DNA of 64,000 bases from Lentisphaera profundi (GCF_028728065.1 NZ_CP117812.1:2542001-2606000); one strand, 5' to 3'. Counted from the stretch's first letter, positions 36,582-47,500 are shown. The notes: generated by a model from the sequence alone, not told the origin. A program made the numbers and translations.

Positions 36582-37375
36582 AGTCAACACTTTGGATTTT
36601 AGTCATTGTGGTGGTGACTCTTTTAGGAACTGGCGCTTGGCTGCTCTGGGAAAATGATCAACTCAAGCAAAATAAGGTGCACTTACAGTCCGAAATCAAA
36701 CAACTCTTAGATCAGCAATCTGGTTTAGAAGCCCACCTTGATACAAAGGAACAAGAGAAATCAGCGCTCAATAGCGCACTCCAGCAGGAAAAAACATATC
36801 AAGAAGAGCTCCTTGCTCAGCATCAGCTACAACTCGATGAATTCAAACAAAGTGTCGAAGACGAAAAAGAAGAGACTTCTACTCTACATAGCAAACTTGT
36901 CGAAGAATTACAAAACGAAATCACTAATCGTGAAATCAAACTCCAAGAACTCAATGGTCGCATTAGCTTGAGTATGGAAAATAAAATTCTTTTCCCCTCG
37001 GGAACTGCCAACTTAGGCGATCGCGGTGCGGAAGTCCTCAATAAAATTAGTGATGCCCTAAGCGAGACAGAAGATCACATCATTCGCGTCGAGGGCCATA
37101 CCGATAATATTCCATTATCAGGTAAAGGACTTTATAAAAATAACTGGGAGCTTTCCGCGGCCAGAGCCTTATCTGTTGTCAAAGAATTACTCAAAACAAA
37201 AAAACTAAATGAACAAGACCTTGAAGCTGTTGCCATGGGTGAATTCCACCCCGTGGCAGAGAACTCTAACAAAGAAGGTCGTGCGCAAAACCGACGAATT
37301 GAAATTTACTTGAGTCCTAAAGTCGAGAAGGAATCATTGAAAGAATCAATACAAGACGAATTAATTATTGATTAG
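36578..37375 (+). CDS. membrane-anchored coiled-coil protein with OmpA/MotB domain
   Basis: A 265-residue protein with an N-terminal membrane helix (about 4-24), a long coiled coil (about 25-130), and a C-terminal OmpA-like peptidoglycan-binding domain. The OmpA motif is visible as RVEGHTDNIPL..., NWELSAARALSVV and NRRIEIYL. It probably anchors to the inner membrane and touches peptidoglycan, as in MotB or similar proteins, but no MotA is next to it. It starts in ATGA overlap with the zinc-ribbon gene. Confidence 0.85.
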   Translation: MKSTLWILVIVVVTLLGTGAWLLWENDQLKQNKVHLQSEIKQLLDQQSGLEAHLDTKEQEKSALNSALQQEKTYQEELLAQHQLQLDEFKQSVEDEKEETSTLHSKLVEELQNEITNREIKLQELNGRISLSMENKILFPSGTANLGDRGAEVLNKISDALSETEDHIIRVEGHTDNIPLSGKGLYKNNWELSAARALSVVKELLKTKKLNEQDLEAVAMGEFHPVAENSNKEGRAQNRRIEIYLSPKVEKESLKESIQDELIID

Positions 37376-37435
37376 TCCTGTAACTCTCTTACTAATATAT
37401 TAAAGGCAGCGAAAAATAATGGAGCCTAAAAAATC

Positions 37436-40400
37436 ATGACACCTCAAACACGCCGATTAATGCCTGTCGCATTAGCCAACTTCTTCGGCACCTTAAATGA
37501 TAATGCTTTTAAAAACGTGGCTTACCTCGCCATGGCAGCCTCGATTACTGATAGTAGTAAAGAGCTTGTACTCAATGCGAGAGTTTCTATTGTTTTTACC
37601 ATCCCTTTTATTATTTTCTCTGTCATTGCGGGTTGGGCCGGAGATAAATTTAGTCGTGATAAAGTCATGCGCTTTGCAAAGGCTTGTGAGTTTCCCATTA
37701 TGCTAGTCGGAGCCATCGCCATTATGGCCTATGACTCTAAGGCACCTAACCCGATTTTAGGAGGCTTGCTCTATTCCTGTGTATTTTTAATGGCACTGCA
37801 ATCAACGTTTTTTGTTCCGGCACGTGCGAGTATTATGCCTCAACTTTTCAATGAGCAAGAAATCAAAGATGCTAATGGCAAACTCGAATTACTGAATTTT
37901 GCTGGGATTATTTTAGGTACCGCTTTAGCTATTCTTTGTGTTGCCATAAAAGAAGTGACTTTTATCCTTCCTATTTTTGCCATTGCAGGATGGCTTTTTA
38001 TCCGTAAAACGGAGAAGGTACCAGCAGCTAATCCCGACCTCCCCTTTTCCCTTAATCCTATAAAAGAACTAGCTGGTCCCATGAAAACTCTTTTCGGTAA
38101 TAAAGGCTTATTAGCTTCGACTGTTGCTGAAACTATCTTTTATAGTATTGGTCTCGTCCTCGTTTTTTCTATTTTTAACCTCGGAAAATACGAACTGCAC
38201 CTAGATGATACCGGCCGCTCATTATTACTCTTGCCACTCACCTTCGGCATCGGCTTAGGTTGCTTTATTGCTGGTCGAGTTAATCACACCACTATGAATC
38301 GCGGACTTTGTGTTCCAGGGCTTATGGGCATGACTTTTTCTTTATGTCAGTTGATATCCTGTTCCAGTCCCGTTATGGCTGGTGTATGGATTTTATTTGC
38401 TGGCTTCTTTGGTGGACTTTTTATCCTCCCCGTAAAAGTTTATTTACAGGAAGAAACTCCACAGAATGAACGTGTCCGTATTATGGCGGCTGAAAACATC
38501 ATCGTTTTTATTGGTATGCTTTTAACCACTTGGATCACTTTTGAATTTGGGAAGCGCAGTGACAATATAACAACCTACATGGTGATTTGGTCTTGTGCTT
38601 CTATCTTGGCATTAACGAGTATTGCCGCTGCATGCGTTCTTTCCAACAATTTTCTTCGTCTCATTGTACTGGGCCCCATACGCCTCCACTACCGCATAAA
38701 GGTTCGCGGCTTAGAGAACGTCCCTCATGAAGGTCCTTTGCTCTTACTCCCCAATCACTCAACCTGGATTGATGGTTTTTTAATCTCTGCCGCGGTACCT
38801 CGAAATATTGTGTTCATGATCGATTCCGTCTATTACAATAAACCTTTACTCAAACCTTTTTTCGAAATGTTTGACTTTTTACCGGTGAATGCCGGGCGCA
38901 AATCGGTCCTCCAATCTCTAGAAGCAGGTAAGCAAGCTTTGGCAGATGGCAAAGCGCTCTGTCTTTTCCCCGAAGGCGTACTCACACGCTCAGGTTTCAT
39001 GAATGAATTTAAAAGTGGCTTCCAGCGCGTCTTAAAAGGTAATGATCAGGCAACTGTACTACCCGTCTATATGGGGGGAACTTGGGGTAGTACCTTCAGT
39101 TTACGTGGTGGTGAAAGAATAAGTTTCAGTAATACGACAGGCCCTTTGCCTCCGAAAATCAGTGTGCATGTAGGTGAAGCCGTCGCTCATGACCTCCCAG
39201 CCCTAGACCTCTGGGAAAAAGTTAAAGAACTCGAATTCATCGATCATAAAATTCGGGCCGATGAAAATGTCCCTGGTCCGGTGAAATTTTTACATTATGC
39301 AAAACTCAAACCCTTTGGATCAATCTTCATTGATCCAGAGAAAGGCCCGATAAAGAATTTGCCTTTGCTCATTAAAATTTTAGCGCTTTCCGCAAAAATA
39401 AAAAAAATCCAAGGCAAAAAAGAGTACACTTCTATTCTTTTACCCAATACGGTTGCGGCCGTAAGCTCAGCCTTGGCCGCTTACTATCAAGAATCCATTC
39501 CCGTTTTCTTAAACTCCACCGTTTCAAAAGATGGTTTAGCACATGCTTTAAAAACGACAGATTGTCAGCATGTAATTACCTCGAAGTTAGCCATTAAAAA
39601 GATGAATATTGACTTGCCCGAGAGCTGCACGCCTATTTATTTAGAGGATATTGCCAAGAGCATAGGAAAAATTGATGTTCTAAAAGCGCTGCTTAGTATT
39701 GCTCGTCCTTCTCACTGGATCTGTAAAGCTAAAATTGATGATACCGCAACTATCTTATTCTCTAGTGGTTCAACAGGTACACCAAAAGGAGTGGAGCTAA
39801 CTCACCTCAACGTAAGCTCTAACCTTGATTCCTTAGGCACTGTCTGTGATTTAAATGATAAAGATATTGTTTTAGGACACATGCCTTTATTCCATGCCTT
39901 CGGCTTTCTCTCGGCATTTTACCTTCCTATTAGTCATGGAACTCCTACTGTGATGCAAGCCAATCCATTAGACGCCAAAGCCGTGAGTCATAATATGGGT
40001 AAATATAATTGTACCCTCTTATTTGCTACTCCTAGCTTTTTAGCTAACTATACCCGCCGTTGTAAAGAAGAAGATTTTAATAAATTACGTCTCGTTCTTG
40101 TAGGAGCAGAAAAACTCAATTCCAATACAGCTCAAGAGTTTTTCGATAAGTTTGGCATCTTGCCCACAGAAGCTTATGGCGCAACTGAACTCGCACCGGG
40201 AATAAGCTTTAATGCTCCCGTTAAAATATGGGAATTAGGAAAAAAGAATTTACGCGAAAATTCGGTGGGACGTCCCTTGCCAGGCATTCAAGTTAAAACC
40301 GTTAATCCTGATACCTTAGAAGATTTATCCAATGGAGTCGCCGGACTGCTCTTAGTTAGGAGTCCCAGTACCATGCGTGGTTACTTGAAAGATCCTGACC

Positions 40401-40825
40401 GTACTAAAGCGGTATTGAAAAATGGATGGTATATAACTGGGGATATTGCCTCTATCAATCGCGATGGTTCCATACAACTTCAAGGACGTTTATCCCGTTT
40501 CAGTAAAATCGCAGGCGAAATGGTTCCTCATGGAGCCGTGGAGGAAGCCTTGTACCAAGAGACCGGCACTGACTCGTCACAACTTGCCGTAATGGGTGTC
40601 CCTGATGAAGCTCGGGGTGAAAAACTTGTTGTTTTGTTCACAGCACTCCCTAAAGAAATTAATGACCTTATTGATACCCTACGCAATAATGGTCTTCCCA
40701 ATTTATGGATCCCAAAGCCACAAAATTTCATTAAAATCGAAGAAATCCCACTTTTGGGCTCTGGAAAAATAGATCTCAAAGCGCTTAAAGACTTGGCAAT
40801 CAAAATGGTAGGAGGAATTGATTAA
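37436..40825 (+). CDS. aas: MFS transporter / glycerophospholipid acyltransferase / acyl-ACP synthetase fusion
   Basis: A 1129-residue fusion. Residues 1-405 are an LplT-like MFS transporter with about 12 helices that moves lysophospholipids inward. Residues 420-600 are a PlsC-type acyltransferase with the HX4D motif (H441-D446, NHSTWID) and FPEG. Residues 630-1129 are an AMP-forming acyl-CoA/ACP synthetase with SSGSTGTPKG (about 775-784) and GWYITGD. The protein should import lysophospholipid, activate a fatty acid and reacylate it. In E. coli LplT and Aas are separate; this fused form is known in other bacteria. No partner gene is adjacent. Confidence 0.9.
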   Translation: MTPQTRRLMPVALANFFGTLNDNAFKNVAYLAMAASITDSSKELVLNARVSIVFTIPFIIFSVIAGWAGDKFSRDKVMRFAKACEFPIMLVGAIAIMAYDSKAPNPILGGLLYSCVFLMALQSTFFVPARASIMPQLFNEQEIKDANGKLELLNFAGIILGTALAILCVAIKEVTFILPIFAIAGWLFIRKTEKVPAANPDLPFSLNPIKELAGPMKTLFGNKGLLASTVAETIFYSIGLVLVFSIFNLGKYELHLDDTGRSLLLLPLTFGIGLGCFIAGRVNHTTMNRGLCVPGLMGMTFSLCQLISCSSPVMAGVWILFAGFFGGLFILPVKVYLQEETPQNERVRIMAAENIIVFIGMLLTTWITFEFGKRSDNITTYMVIWSCASILALTSIAAACVLSNNFLRLIVLGPIRLHYRIKVRGLENVPHEGPLLLLPNHSTWIDGFLISAAVPRNIVFMIDSVYYNKPLLKPFFEMFDFLPVNAGRKSVLQSLEAGKQALADGKALCLFPEGVLTRSGFMNEFKSGFQRVLKGNDQATVLPVYMGGTWGSTFSLRGGERISFSNTTGPLPPKISVHVGEAVAHDLPALDLWEKVKELEFIDHKIRADENVPGPVKFLHYAKLKPFGSIFIDPEKGPIKNLPLLIKILALSAKIKKIQGKKEYTSILLPNTVAAVSSALAAYYQESIPVFLNSTVSKDGLAHALKTTDCQHVITSKLAIKKMNIDLPESCTPIYLEDIAKSIGKIDVLKALLSIARPSHWICKAKIDDTATILFSSGSTGTPKGVELTHLNVSSNLDSLGTVCDLNDKDIVLGHMPLFHAFGFLSAFYLPISHGTPTVMQANPLDAKAVSHNMGKYNCTLLFATPSFLANYTRRCKEEDFNKLRLVLVGAEKLNSNTAQEFFDKFGILPTEAYGATELAPGISFNAPVKIWELGKKNLRENSVGRPLPGIQVKTVNPDTLEDLSNGVAGLLLVRSPSTMRGYLKDPDRTKAVLKNGWYITGDIASINRDGSIQLQGRLSRFSKIAGEMVPHGAVEEALYQETGTDSSQLAVMGVPDEARGEKLVVLFTALPKEINDLIDTLRNNGLPNLWIPKPQNFIKIEEIPLLGSGKIDLKALKDLAIKMVGGID

Positions 40826-40991
40826 TAAAAAATGCTCAAAAAACTTTTACTTTGAAAAATCATTTAGTCAGTTTGATGAAATCGCGATGTTGCATTAGAT
40901 TCAGCACTCGTTTAACTGGACCCTATGGTTTTTATTGTTCAAACCCGCTTAAACTAGACACTTTTAATTATAATGTAACAAGGAAAATAAA

Positions 40992-41129
40992 ATGAAAAGA
41001 ACTTATCAGCCTTCAAAATTGAAGAGAAAGAGAATGTGCGGTTTCCGCGCTCGTATGGCAACAAAAAGTGGTCGCAAGCTTATTGCTAGAAGAAGATCTA
41101 AAGGTCGTGCTAAGCTTACACAAGCCTAA
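40992..41129 (+). CDS. rpmH: 50S ribosomal protein L34
   Basis: The 45-residue product reads [22 protein letters not shown] then a [16 protein letters not shown] tail, the L34 signature. AGGAAA precedes the ATG. It is too short for a standard ORF cut-off but unmistakable. It heads the conserved rpmH-rnpA-yidD-yidC-jag operon that usually lies near the replication origin. A TATAAT-like -10 is at 40969-40974, without a confident -35. Confidence 0.96.
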   Translation: MKRTYQPSKLKRKRMCGFRARMATKSGRKLIARRRSKGRAKLTQA

Positions 41130-41145
41130 TACGACATCCTGAAAG

Positions 41146-41541
41146 GTGACTGAACCCTCTCAAGATTCTCAAAAAAAATGCTTAGAAACGCTCAGTTCTG
41201 ATCTAGGTTTTCCAAAATCGCATCGGCTCGTAAAAGGACATGAATTTCGCTATATGCGAGAAAATGCGGAAAGTATACGCGGGAAGTCCATCGTTTTATG
41301 TTATGCGCCAGCGCCGGATAAGCAAAGAAGACTCGGAATTGTCGTTAGTAAAAAGTTTCACAAGCACGCAGTAAAGCGAAACCGAGCAAAAAGAATCATT
41401 CGAGAGGCCTACCGTCACCTACAGGATAAACTACCGAATCACTGGTTTGTTATTATCTCCCGAGCACATTTATCGGGTAAGAGCTCAATAGAGGTACAGG
41501 AAGAGCTCTTAATACTGATCGATAAATGTAAATTAGTTTGA
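41146..41541 (+). CDS. rnpA: ribonuclease P protein component
   Basis: RnpA supports the RNA catalyst that trims the 5' ends of pre-tRNAs. The 131-residue basic protein contains the RNP signature RNRAKRIIREAYR and the FxxxR region (GHEFRYMREN). The start GTG 41146 overlaps a GAAAGG sequence; the first 25 residues are not typical and a shorter form is possible. It ends in a four-base overlap with yidD (TTGA). Confidence 0.92.
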   Translation: MTEPSQDSQKKCLETLSSDLGFPKSHRLVKGHEFRYMRENAESIRGKSIVLCYAPAPDKQRRLGIVVSKKFHKHAVKRNRAKRIIREAYRHLQDKLPNHWFVIISRAHLSGKSSIEVQEELLILIDKCKLV

Positions 41542-41795
41542 AAAAAAAAAGTTTGGCTGCGCACGTCGCAATACTTCTTGTGACGTTTTACAAAAAATGC
41601 CTTTCTCCACTTTTTCCAGCAACGTGTAGATTCGAACCCACTTGTTCAATGTATTCAAGTCAGGCCTTAAGCACTCATGGTTTTTTACGCGGCTTATGGT
41701 TGACAACAAAACGAATTTTAAAATGTCACCCTTTTTATAGGGGCTCGAGCTGTGATCCAGTTCCAGGGAAGGATGTGACAAATAAAGAGAAATAA
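41538..41795 (+). CDS. yidD: membrane protein insertion efficiency factor YidD
   Basis: An 85-residue protein with the YidD core FYKKCLSPLFPATCRFEPTCS, then YSSQALSTHG and RILKCHPF. It is thought to help YidC-dependent insertion, at the inner face of the membrane. The start is TTG 41538, overlapping the rnpA stop, which fits coupling; no ATG start is available. Six bases separate it from yidC. Confidence 0.9.
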   Translation: MKKKSLAAHVAILLVTFYKKCLSPLFPATCRFEPTCSMYSSQALSTHGFLRGLWLTTKRILKCHPFYRGSSCDPVPGKDVTNKEK

Positions 41796-41800
41796 CTCTT

Positions 41801-43648
41801 ATGGATAAGAAAGGAATAGCCTGGCTAGTCGCCTTAGGCCTTTCGCTTTTCCTCATTCTCAATACCGAGAACGAGGAAATCAACAAAAATATTTTTGGCG
41901 TTGAAGCCCAAGCTAAAGTAGTTCAAGAAGAAAGTGTAGATAGCCCTGTAGGTGAAGATCAAGTATCGACACCTCAAGATGAGCCATCAAAACTCAGCGA
42001 AACAACAATAGTAGTTCCTCAAGGGGAAGTATTAAAAGCTACTGCTCAAACAACAGTTGCTGAAATCCAAACAGACCTTCCGCTTCACACCCTGACAGTA
42101 GGTGAGAATTTCTCCCTTAATATTCGTCCAGGGCAAGGTTTGAAAAATGCACAACTCAATGAGTACTACACCACCAGCGACAAGACTGAAAAAGTAAATA
42201 TTGGTGACAGCAATACGCCGAGTTTTAACTTTGCAGGTATTGCTGAAAAATGGCAGCTTATCACTGTTCGCATCAAAGAAAAAACTGCCAATGCGCTCAT
42301 AACGGAAAGTGACTATACTTATGAAGGTCAAACTTTTGCCGTTCAGAGTTCATGGAAACTTGAAGAGGATTATCATTTCGCTTTAAGTCATAAGCTCATT
42401 AATACTTCAGATAAAAGCTTAAATATTAGTGGCTTGTATCTTAACTGTGGTTATATCCAACCCATTCAAATGGGCAAGCACGGCTTTTTCACTCAGCAAG
42501 CGATTGGTAATGATCAAGCGGTTGATACAATTCTAAAAGTCGATCGCAAACTTGAGACCCACCTTAAGCAAAACATCCAAGATGACATTAAAGATAGTAT
42601 TGAAGATGCTGCAGAAGAAGGTCGCGTCCTTAAAGATCCCTACTCTGTTTATATTCCCGAAGATGCCGATAGCTATGATTGGGTAGCAGTAAAGAATCAA
42701 TATTTTGCTTTTATCGCAGATATTAGTGACTCTTTTGCTTCCGTAAGAACTAAGACCAAAGAAATCCTCTCTCCTACTATTAATAAAGATGGCAGTCAAG
42801 ATAAATATGACCTCATCTTTGCAGAAGGACAAATAGCCGATTTTGAATTAGCTCCAGGCGCATCAAAAGATATCTCACTCGATATCTTTGCGGGACCACA
42901 AGAAATTCACATTTTAGAAAAGCTCGGCAATGATAAAAAAGGTATCATGCAGCTCAACATGTTCATGAACATGAAAGTATCATGGTTAGGCTTTTTATCT
43001 GAAATGATCCTCAAGGCACTTTTCTTTTTCAACGGCTATGTAAATAGCTTTGGTTTGTCAATTATCCTCCTTACGATTTCAGTTAAATTACTCTTTTGGC
43101 GTTTAACTAATAAGAGTAATAAGTCCATGAAAAAAATGGCTATTCTCGGACCAAGAATTAAAGAAATCCGTGAAGAACTTAAAGATAACCCTCAAGTGAT
43201 GAATCAAAAAGTAATGGCTCTTTATCGCGAAGAAGGCGTCAATCCTGCTGGCGGTTGCCTCCCCATGCTTTTACAAATGCCTATTTTTATCTCTCTCTTT
43301 AATGCGCTGCGAAGCGCCATTGAATTACGCCACGTAGAATTCCTATGGATTACGGACTTATCTCAGCCCGACACCTTAGGTTTTATTCCTGGCGTCCCTA
43401 TTAGACCCCTAGTAATTGCGTGGGCTCTATTAATGCTTGTTCAGCAGAGAATGACTCCTTCCTCTGCGGACGAAACCCAGAAAAAAGTCATGATGTTCAT
43501 GCCTGTTATGATGCTGTTCTTCTGCTACGGCATGCCTGCTGGATTGACACTCTATTGGTGCTTCCAGTCGCTCATGACACTTATTCAATACAAACTCAAC
43601 AACCGGACTACAGTCGGCACTCCAGCTCCAGCTACTGCCGCTAAATGA
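41801..43648 (+). CDS. yidC: membrane protein insertase YidC
   Basis: YidC inserts and folds inner-membrane proteins, alone or with Sec. The 615-residue form is the Gram-negative type: an N-terminal membrane helix (about 6-20), a long periplasmic domain (about 60-360) with beta structure, and a C-terminal 60-kDa inner-membrane domain (about 385-600) with conserved LFFFNGYVNSFGLSI, EEGVNPAGGCLPMLLQMP, and a last pair of helices. It follows yidD by six bases and precedes jag by 13 in the operon. Confidence 0.96.
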   Translation: MDKKGIAWLVALGLSLFLILNTENEEINKNIFGVEAQAKVVQEESVDSPVGEDQVSTPQDEPSKLSETTIVVPQGEVLKATAQTTVAEIQTDLPLHTLTVGENFSLNIRPGQGLKNAQLNEYYTTSDKTEKVNIGDSNTPSFNFAGIAEKWQLITVRIKEKTANALITESDYTYEGQTFAVQSSWKLEEDYHFALSHKLINTSDKSLNISGLYLNCGYIQPIQMGKHGFFTQQAIGNDQAVDTILKVDRKLETHLKQNIQDDIKDSIEDAAEEGRVLKDPYSVYIPEDADSYDWVAVKNQYFAFIADISDSFASVRTKTKEILSPTINKDGSQDKYDLIFAEGQIADFELAPGASKDISLDIFAGPQEIHILEKLGNDKKGIMQLNMFMNMKVSWLGFLSEMILKALFFFNGYVNSFGLSIILLTISVKLLFWRLTNKSNKSMKKMAILGPRIKEIREELKDNPQVMNQKVMALYREEGVNPAGGCLPMLLQMPIFISLFNALRSAIELRHVEFLWITDLSQPDTLGFIPGVPIRPLVIAWALLMLVQQRMTPSSADETQKKVMMFMPVMMLFFCYGMPAGLTLYWCFQSLMTLIQYKLNNRTTVGTPAPATAAK

Positions 43649-43660
43649 TTAGGAGAAATC

Positions 43661-44518
43661 ATGGAAACTAAGACACAAGAATGCGAAAAATCGAAACGTA
43701 TATTTAAAACTATTATTACCTTACTCGGCCAAAAAGCCGAAGTTGATCACCGTTATACTGGAAAAAACATTATCCTAAATGTAACATCCGAAGACCCAGG
43801 CCGTCTTATCGGTCGCAGAGGTATTGCACTCAATAGCATTACGCACCTTATGAACCTCGTTCTTAAACGCGAAGATGGCGAACATCCACACGTTGTCATT
43901 GATGTGAAAGGTATCGGCGAAGAAGATAGAGGCGAACGCGAACCTCGCAAAGAAAAACGCCCTAATAAGCGTAACAACAACAATCGTCGTAATAATAAAA
44001 ACGCTGACGGTAATGACAGTGATCAAGAAGGCGCTCCTGTTAAAACTGAAGACAAAGCTCCTGTTAAAACTGAAGACAAAGCTCCTGTTAAAACTGAAGA
44101 CAAAGCTCCTGTTAAAACTGAAGACAAAGCTCCTGTTAAAACTGAAGACAAAGCTCCTGTTAAAACTGAAGACAAAGCTCCTGTTAAAACTGAAGACAAA
44201 GCTCCTGTTAAAACTGAAGACAAAGCTCCTGTTAAAACTGAAGACAAAGCTCCTGTTAAAACTGAAGACAAAGCTCCTGTTAAAGCTGAAGCAAAAGCTC
44301 CTGTTAAAGAGAAACTCTCGCGCTTAGAACTTGAGTGCCGTAACTCTTCACGTGAAGTGAAAAAATGGGGTGAGGATACTTACTTACCACCAATGAATGA
44401 AGGTGATTGCTTTAAAGTTCTCGATCACTTCAAAGCTGACAAAGAAATTACTGCTGCCATTGATGAAAGCAGAACTTCTGGTGATAAGAAACGCGTTAAG
44501 TTGTCTATTAAAAAATAA
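43661..44518 (+). CDS. jag: Jag/KhpB-type KH-R3H RNA-binding protein with expanded Lys/Glu repeat
   Basis: A 285-residue protein. Residues 10-75 form a KH domain with the GxxG loop as GRRG (RLIGRRGIALNSI). A basic Asn/Arg linker (about 85-115) follows, then a tandem octapeptide repeat (APVKTEDK, about 125-205), ten exact copies and two degenerate ones. The C-terminus resembles R3H, but the R-x3-H signature reads K-V-L-D-H, so Arg is replaced by Lys. The N-terminal Jag_N domain is absent. Jag proteins bind RNA and act with YidC and cell-wall control. It is the last gene of the operon. Confidence 0.88.
   Translation: METKTQECEKSKRIFKTIITLLGQKAEVDHRYTGKNIILNVTSEDPGRLIGRRGIALNSITHLMNLVLKREDGEHPHVVIDVKGIGEEDRGEREPRKEKRPNKRNNNNRRNNKNADGNDSDQEGAPVKTEDKAPVKTEDKAPVKTEDKAPVKTEDKAPVKTEDKAPVKTEDKAPVKTEDKAPVKTEDKAPVKTEDKAPVKTEDKAPVKAEAKAPVKEKLSRLELECRNSSREVKKWGEDTYLPPMNEGDCFKVLDHFKADKEITAAIDESRTSGDKKRVKLSIKK
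44033..44296 (+). repeat. in-frame 24-bp tandem repeat within jag
   Basis: Ten identical copies of a 24-base unit starting GCTCCTGTTAAAACTGAAG cover 44033-44272, and one degenerate copy covers 44273-44296. The unit is a multiple of three, so changes in copy number keep the frame. Confidence 0.97.
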
Positions 44519-44541
44519 TAGCCTTCAAAAAATTTGATTTT

Positions 44542-44568
44542 AGCCCCTCAATTGAGGGGCTTTTTTTA
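44542..44568 (+). terminator. terminator of the rpmH-jag operon
   Basis: AGCCCCTCAA and TTGAGGGGCT form a perfect 10-bp palindrome, followed by T7 on the plus strand. Confidence 0.93.
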
Positions 44569-44572
44569 TGCC

Positions 44573-47500
44573 TTAAGGGCTATAACCATGCTTGCTTAAA
44601 TCTTCTATTACACCGGTAAACTGGCGAGTAAACTGGCTCAGGGCTTTAGGGAAATCATCTAGTTTATCAGCTTTAATATACTCTTCTAGAACCTGACAAC
44701 TAAAGGCTAAATCTTTGGCACCAATGACTGCGGATATCCCTTTTAAGGTATGAATTAAGCGAGAGAGATCATCATACATCTCTTTTTGATACAGCTCATT
44801 AACGACAGTTAATAAATCGCTGTATTCAGTAATGAATTCATGTAATAACTTATCGTATAGTTTTTCACTATCATTGGTATAATGAATCCCCTCTGCGATA
44901 TTAATTTTCTTGAAATCAAATTTCTGTATAAAGCTTTTATGTTCGTCTAAATCTTCATTAGTTTTATTCTTAATAACTTTTTCTTTGGGCAGCCACTTAA
45001 CTAATGTTGAGAGCAAATCTTCCGTATAAAAAGGCTTAACTAAACGATCATTCATACCTTCGTGCAAGTACTCATAGCCCTGATCAACAAAGGCATTTGC
45101 GGTCACCGCAACAATAGGGGTCTCTTTATTTAGCCCATCCTTTCGAATCACTTTTGTGGCAGCTAAGCCATCCATAATTGGCATTTGTATATCCATCAAG
45201 ATAATATCGTATATTTTTATTTTACACAGCTCTACTGCTTCACGGCCATTGACAGCACTGTCTGTATGAATATCAAAATTCTTCAACATTTCTAAAGCCA
45301 CAAAACGGTTCATTTTATTATCATCAACTAGTAATAAATTAATATTTTTGAACTTAACATTCGTCGTCTGATTAACATGGGAGACAATATTGGTTTTAAC
45401 CCTCCGTTGATCGAGTAAAGTTTTGATTGAAGAATACAAAATTTTAGGGTATATCGGCTTAAATAATATATCATAGTTTTCACTTGCAGACTGATGAATC
45501 GTTTCCTGAGGGTGTGCGGTATAGATGATGCCTTGTTTAAAACTATCTCTAAAGTTACCATAGCAAGCATACGGACAAATCATTATTTCATACTTACTAA
45601 ACTTTTTCGATACAGCTAAAAAATCTTCGGCTGAATTAAAGCTATCTACTTTCATGTAAGCCGCCTCTAAGCTACTCGTTATGGATTTCCTGAGAGGGAG
45701 AGATGGCTCTATTAAAACCACTTTTTGCTCGATCATTTTTCCGAACTCTTGCTTTTTATGACGATCCTCTAAAGGAATTTCAAAAATGGCTGTAAAATAA
45801 AATATACTCCCCTTTGACGGCGCACTTTCTAACCAAATTTCGCCTCCCATATATTTCACTATTTTTTTAGAAATCGATAAGCCTAAACCAGTGCCACCAT
45901 ATTTACGGGTCGTGGATGAATCTGCTTGGGAAAAAGGCTGAAATAGCCTTCCTTGCTGAGTAGAACTTAGTCCAATTCCCGTGTCCTCTACTGTGAATTT
46001 CAAGCAAATTGAATCGTCTTTTAATTCACTTTCTTCAACGGATAAAATCACATGACCCTGGCGAGTATATTTAAGGGCATTGCCCAAAAGGTTTAATAGC
46101 ACTTGCTCAAGTCTTAAAGGATCCCCTATTAACTTATACGATAGTGGTCCTGGAAAAATAAGATCCACCTTGCGATTGGTCATTCGCCCTCTCAAGGTCC
46201 CTCCTATTTTTTCCAAAACTTCACTTAGCTTAAAGAGGCTTTTTTCCATTGTCATTTTCCCCGCTTCAATTTTGGAGAAATCTAAAATGTCATTGAGAAT
46301 CGTTAGTAAATTTTCACTCGATTGTTTAATTTTATAAAGATACTCTTCGTGCCTCTCTCCAGATTTATCTTTGAGGCCTAATTGAGTCAAGCCAATAATC
46401 GCATTCATGGGCGTTCGTATTTCATGACTCATATTAGCCAAAAATTCTGATTTTGCTTTATTGGCCATTTCTGCATCTTCTTTAAGTCCCTGAGCCTGCT
46501 GGTAAGCTACTGATAACTTTTTATTAAGCGAAGAAAGACGCCGTGCCCATACAGCAACGAGTAATAAGAGGCCAATACTTATAAAGAACATCTTCCACAT
46601 GTAATCATAATCTATAGCTTTAGCGACATATAAATTAATCCATCGATCATTGATAGCTTTATGTTCACTATCGCTAATTTTACTTATTACTTTATTTAAA
46701 ACACTCACTAATTCAGGGTAATCATGATGACCACCGATGGCTAAATCACATCGAAAAGGCGCTTCTCCAGATATTTTTAAATCGCTGAATTTCTCATCTT
46801 TCAGAACGCGTGAAAGTTCGGCTAAGTTACCGACAAAAGCAAAGGCCTGTCCCTGTTGAACTTTTTTTAGTGCACTAAAAACATCATCTGTTAAGACAAA
46901 CTCTAAATCGCTATGTTTATAGCGCAGAACTTCATGTGCAGGTCGACTTTCTACGACGACGATCTTTTTTCCTTTCAATTGCTCTAAACTACTTATTAGA
47001 GTGGTTTGTTTATTCGTTACAATAACGAAAGGGAAAGATAAATAAGGCTTTGTGAAACTAAGGTATTGCTGTTGCTGAGGTGTTTTAACGACTGTGTCGA
47101 GAGCATGTAATTTATCGTCTTTTAAATGAGCGACTGTTTCAGTCCATGAGTCATACTCCACAAACTTAAAGTACAGTCCTGATTTTTTTGAAATTAGCTC
47201 TAGATAATCACTCGATAAACCTTTAAATACTTGACCATTTTCTTCAAATTCATGCCATTGTTTATCTATGCCAATGAGAATTTCTGGAGTGTTTGCAATC
47301 CATTTTTTTTCTTTTTCTGTAAATTCATTCCCCTGAGATTTCTTATTATTAAAAAGCCACTGTTGCCTCAATGAAGCAATATCTTCCTGAGTGATAGTAT
47401 TCATTGCTTTCTGTAATATATCTCTAAGAATCCCCCAGTCCTGACGAATCGCCAAATAATGTACTTCTGAAGCTGTAGCTATAAAATCGAGTTGGCCAGT

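Noticed and set aside
41628-41642. GATTCGAACCC, which looks like the complement of a tRNA T-loop
   Set aside because: It encodes RFEPT of YidD and no tRNA cloverleaf fits around it.
44013-44327. Repetitive frames on both strands over the jag repeat
   Set aside because: They are alternative frames of the 24-bp repeat inside jag.
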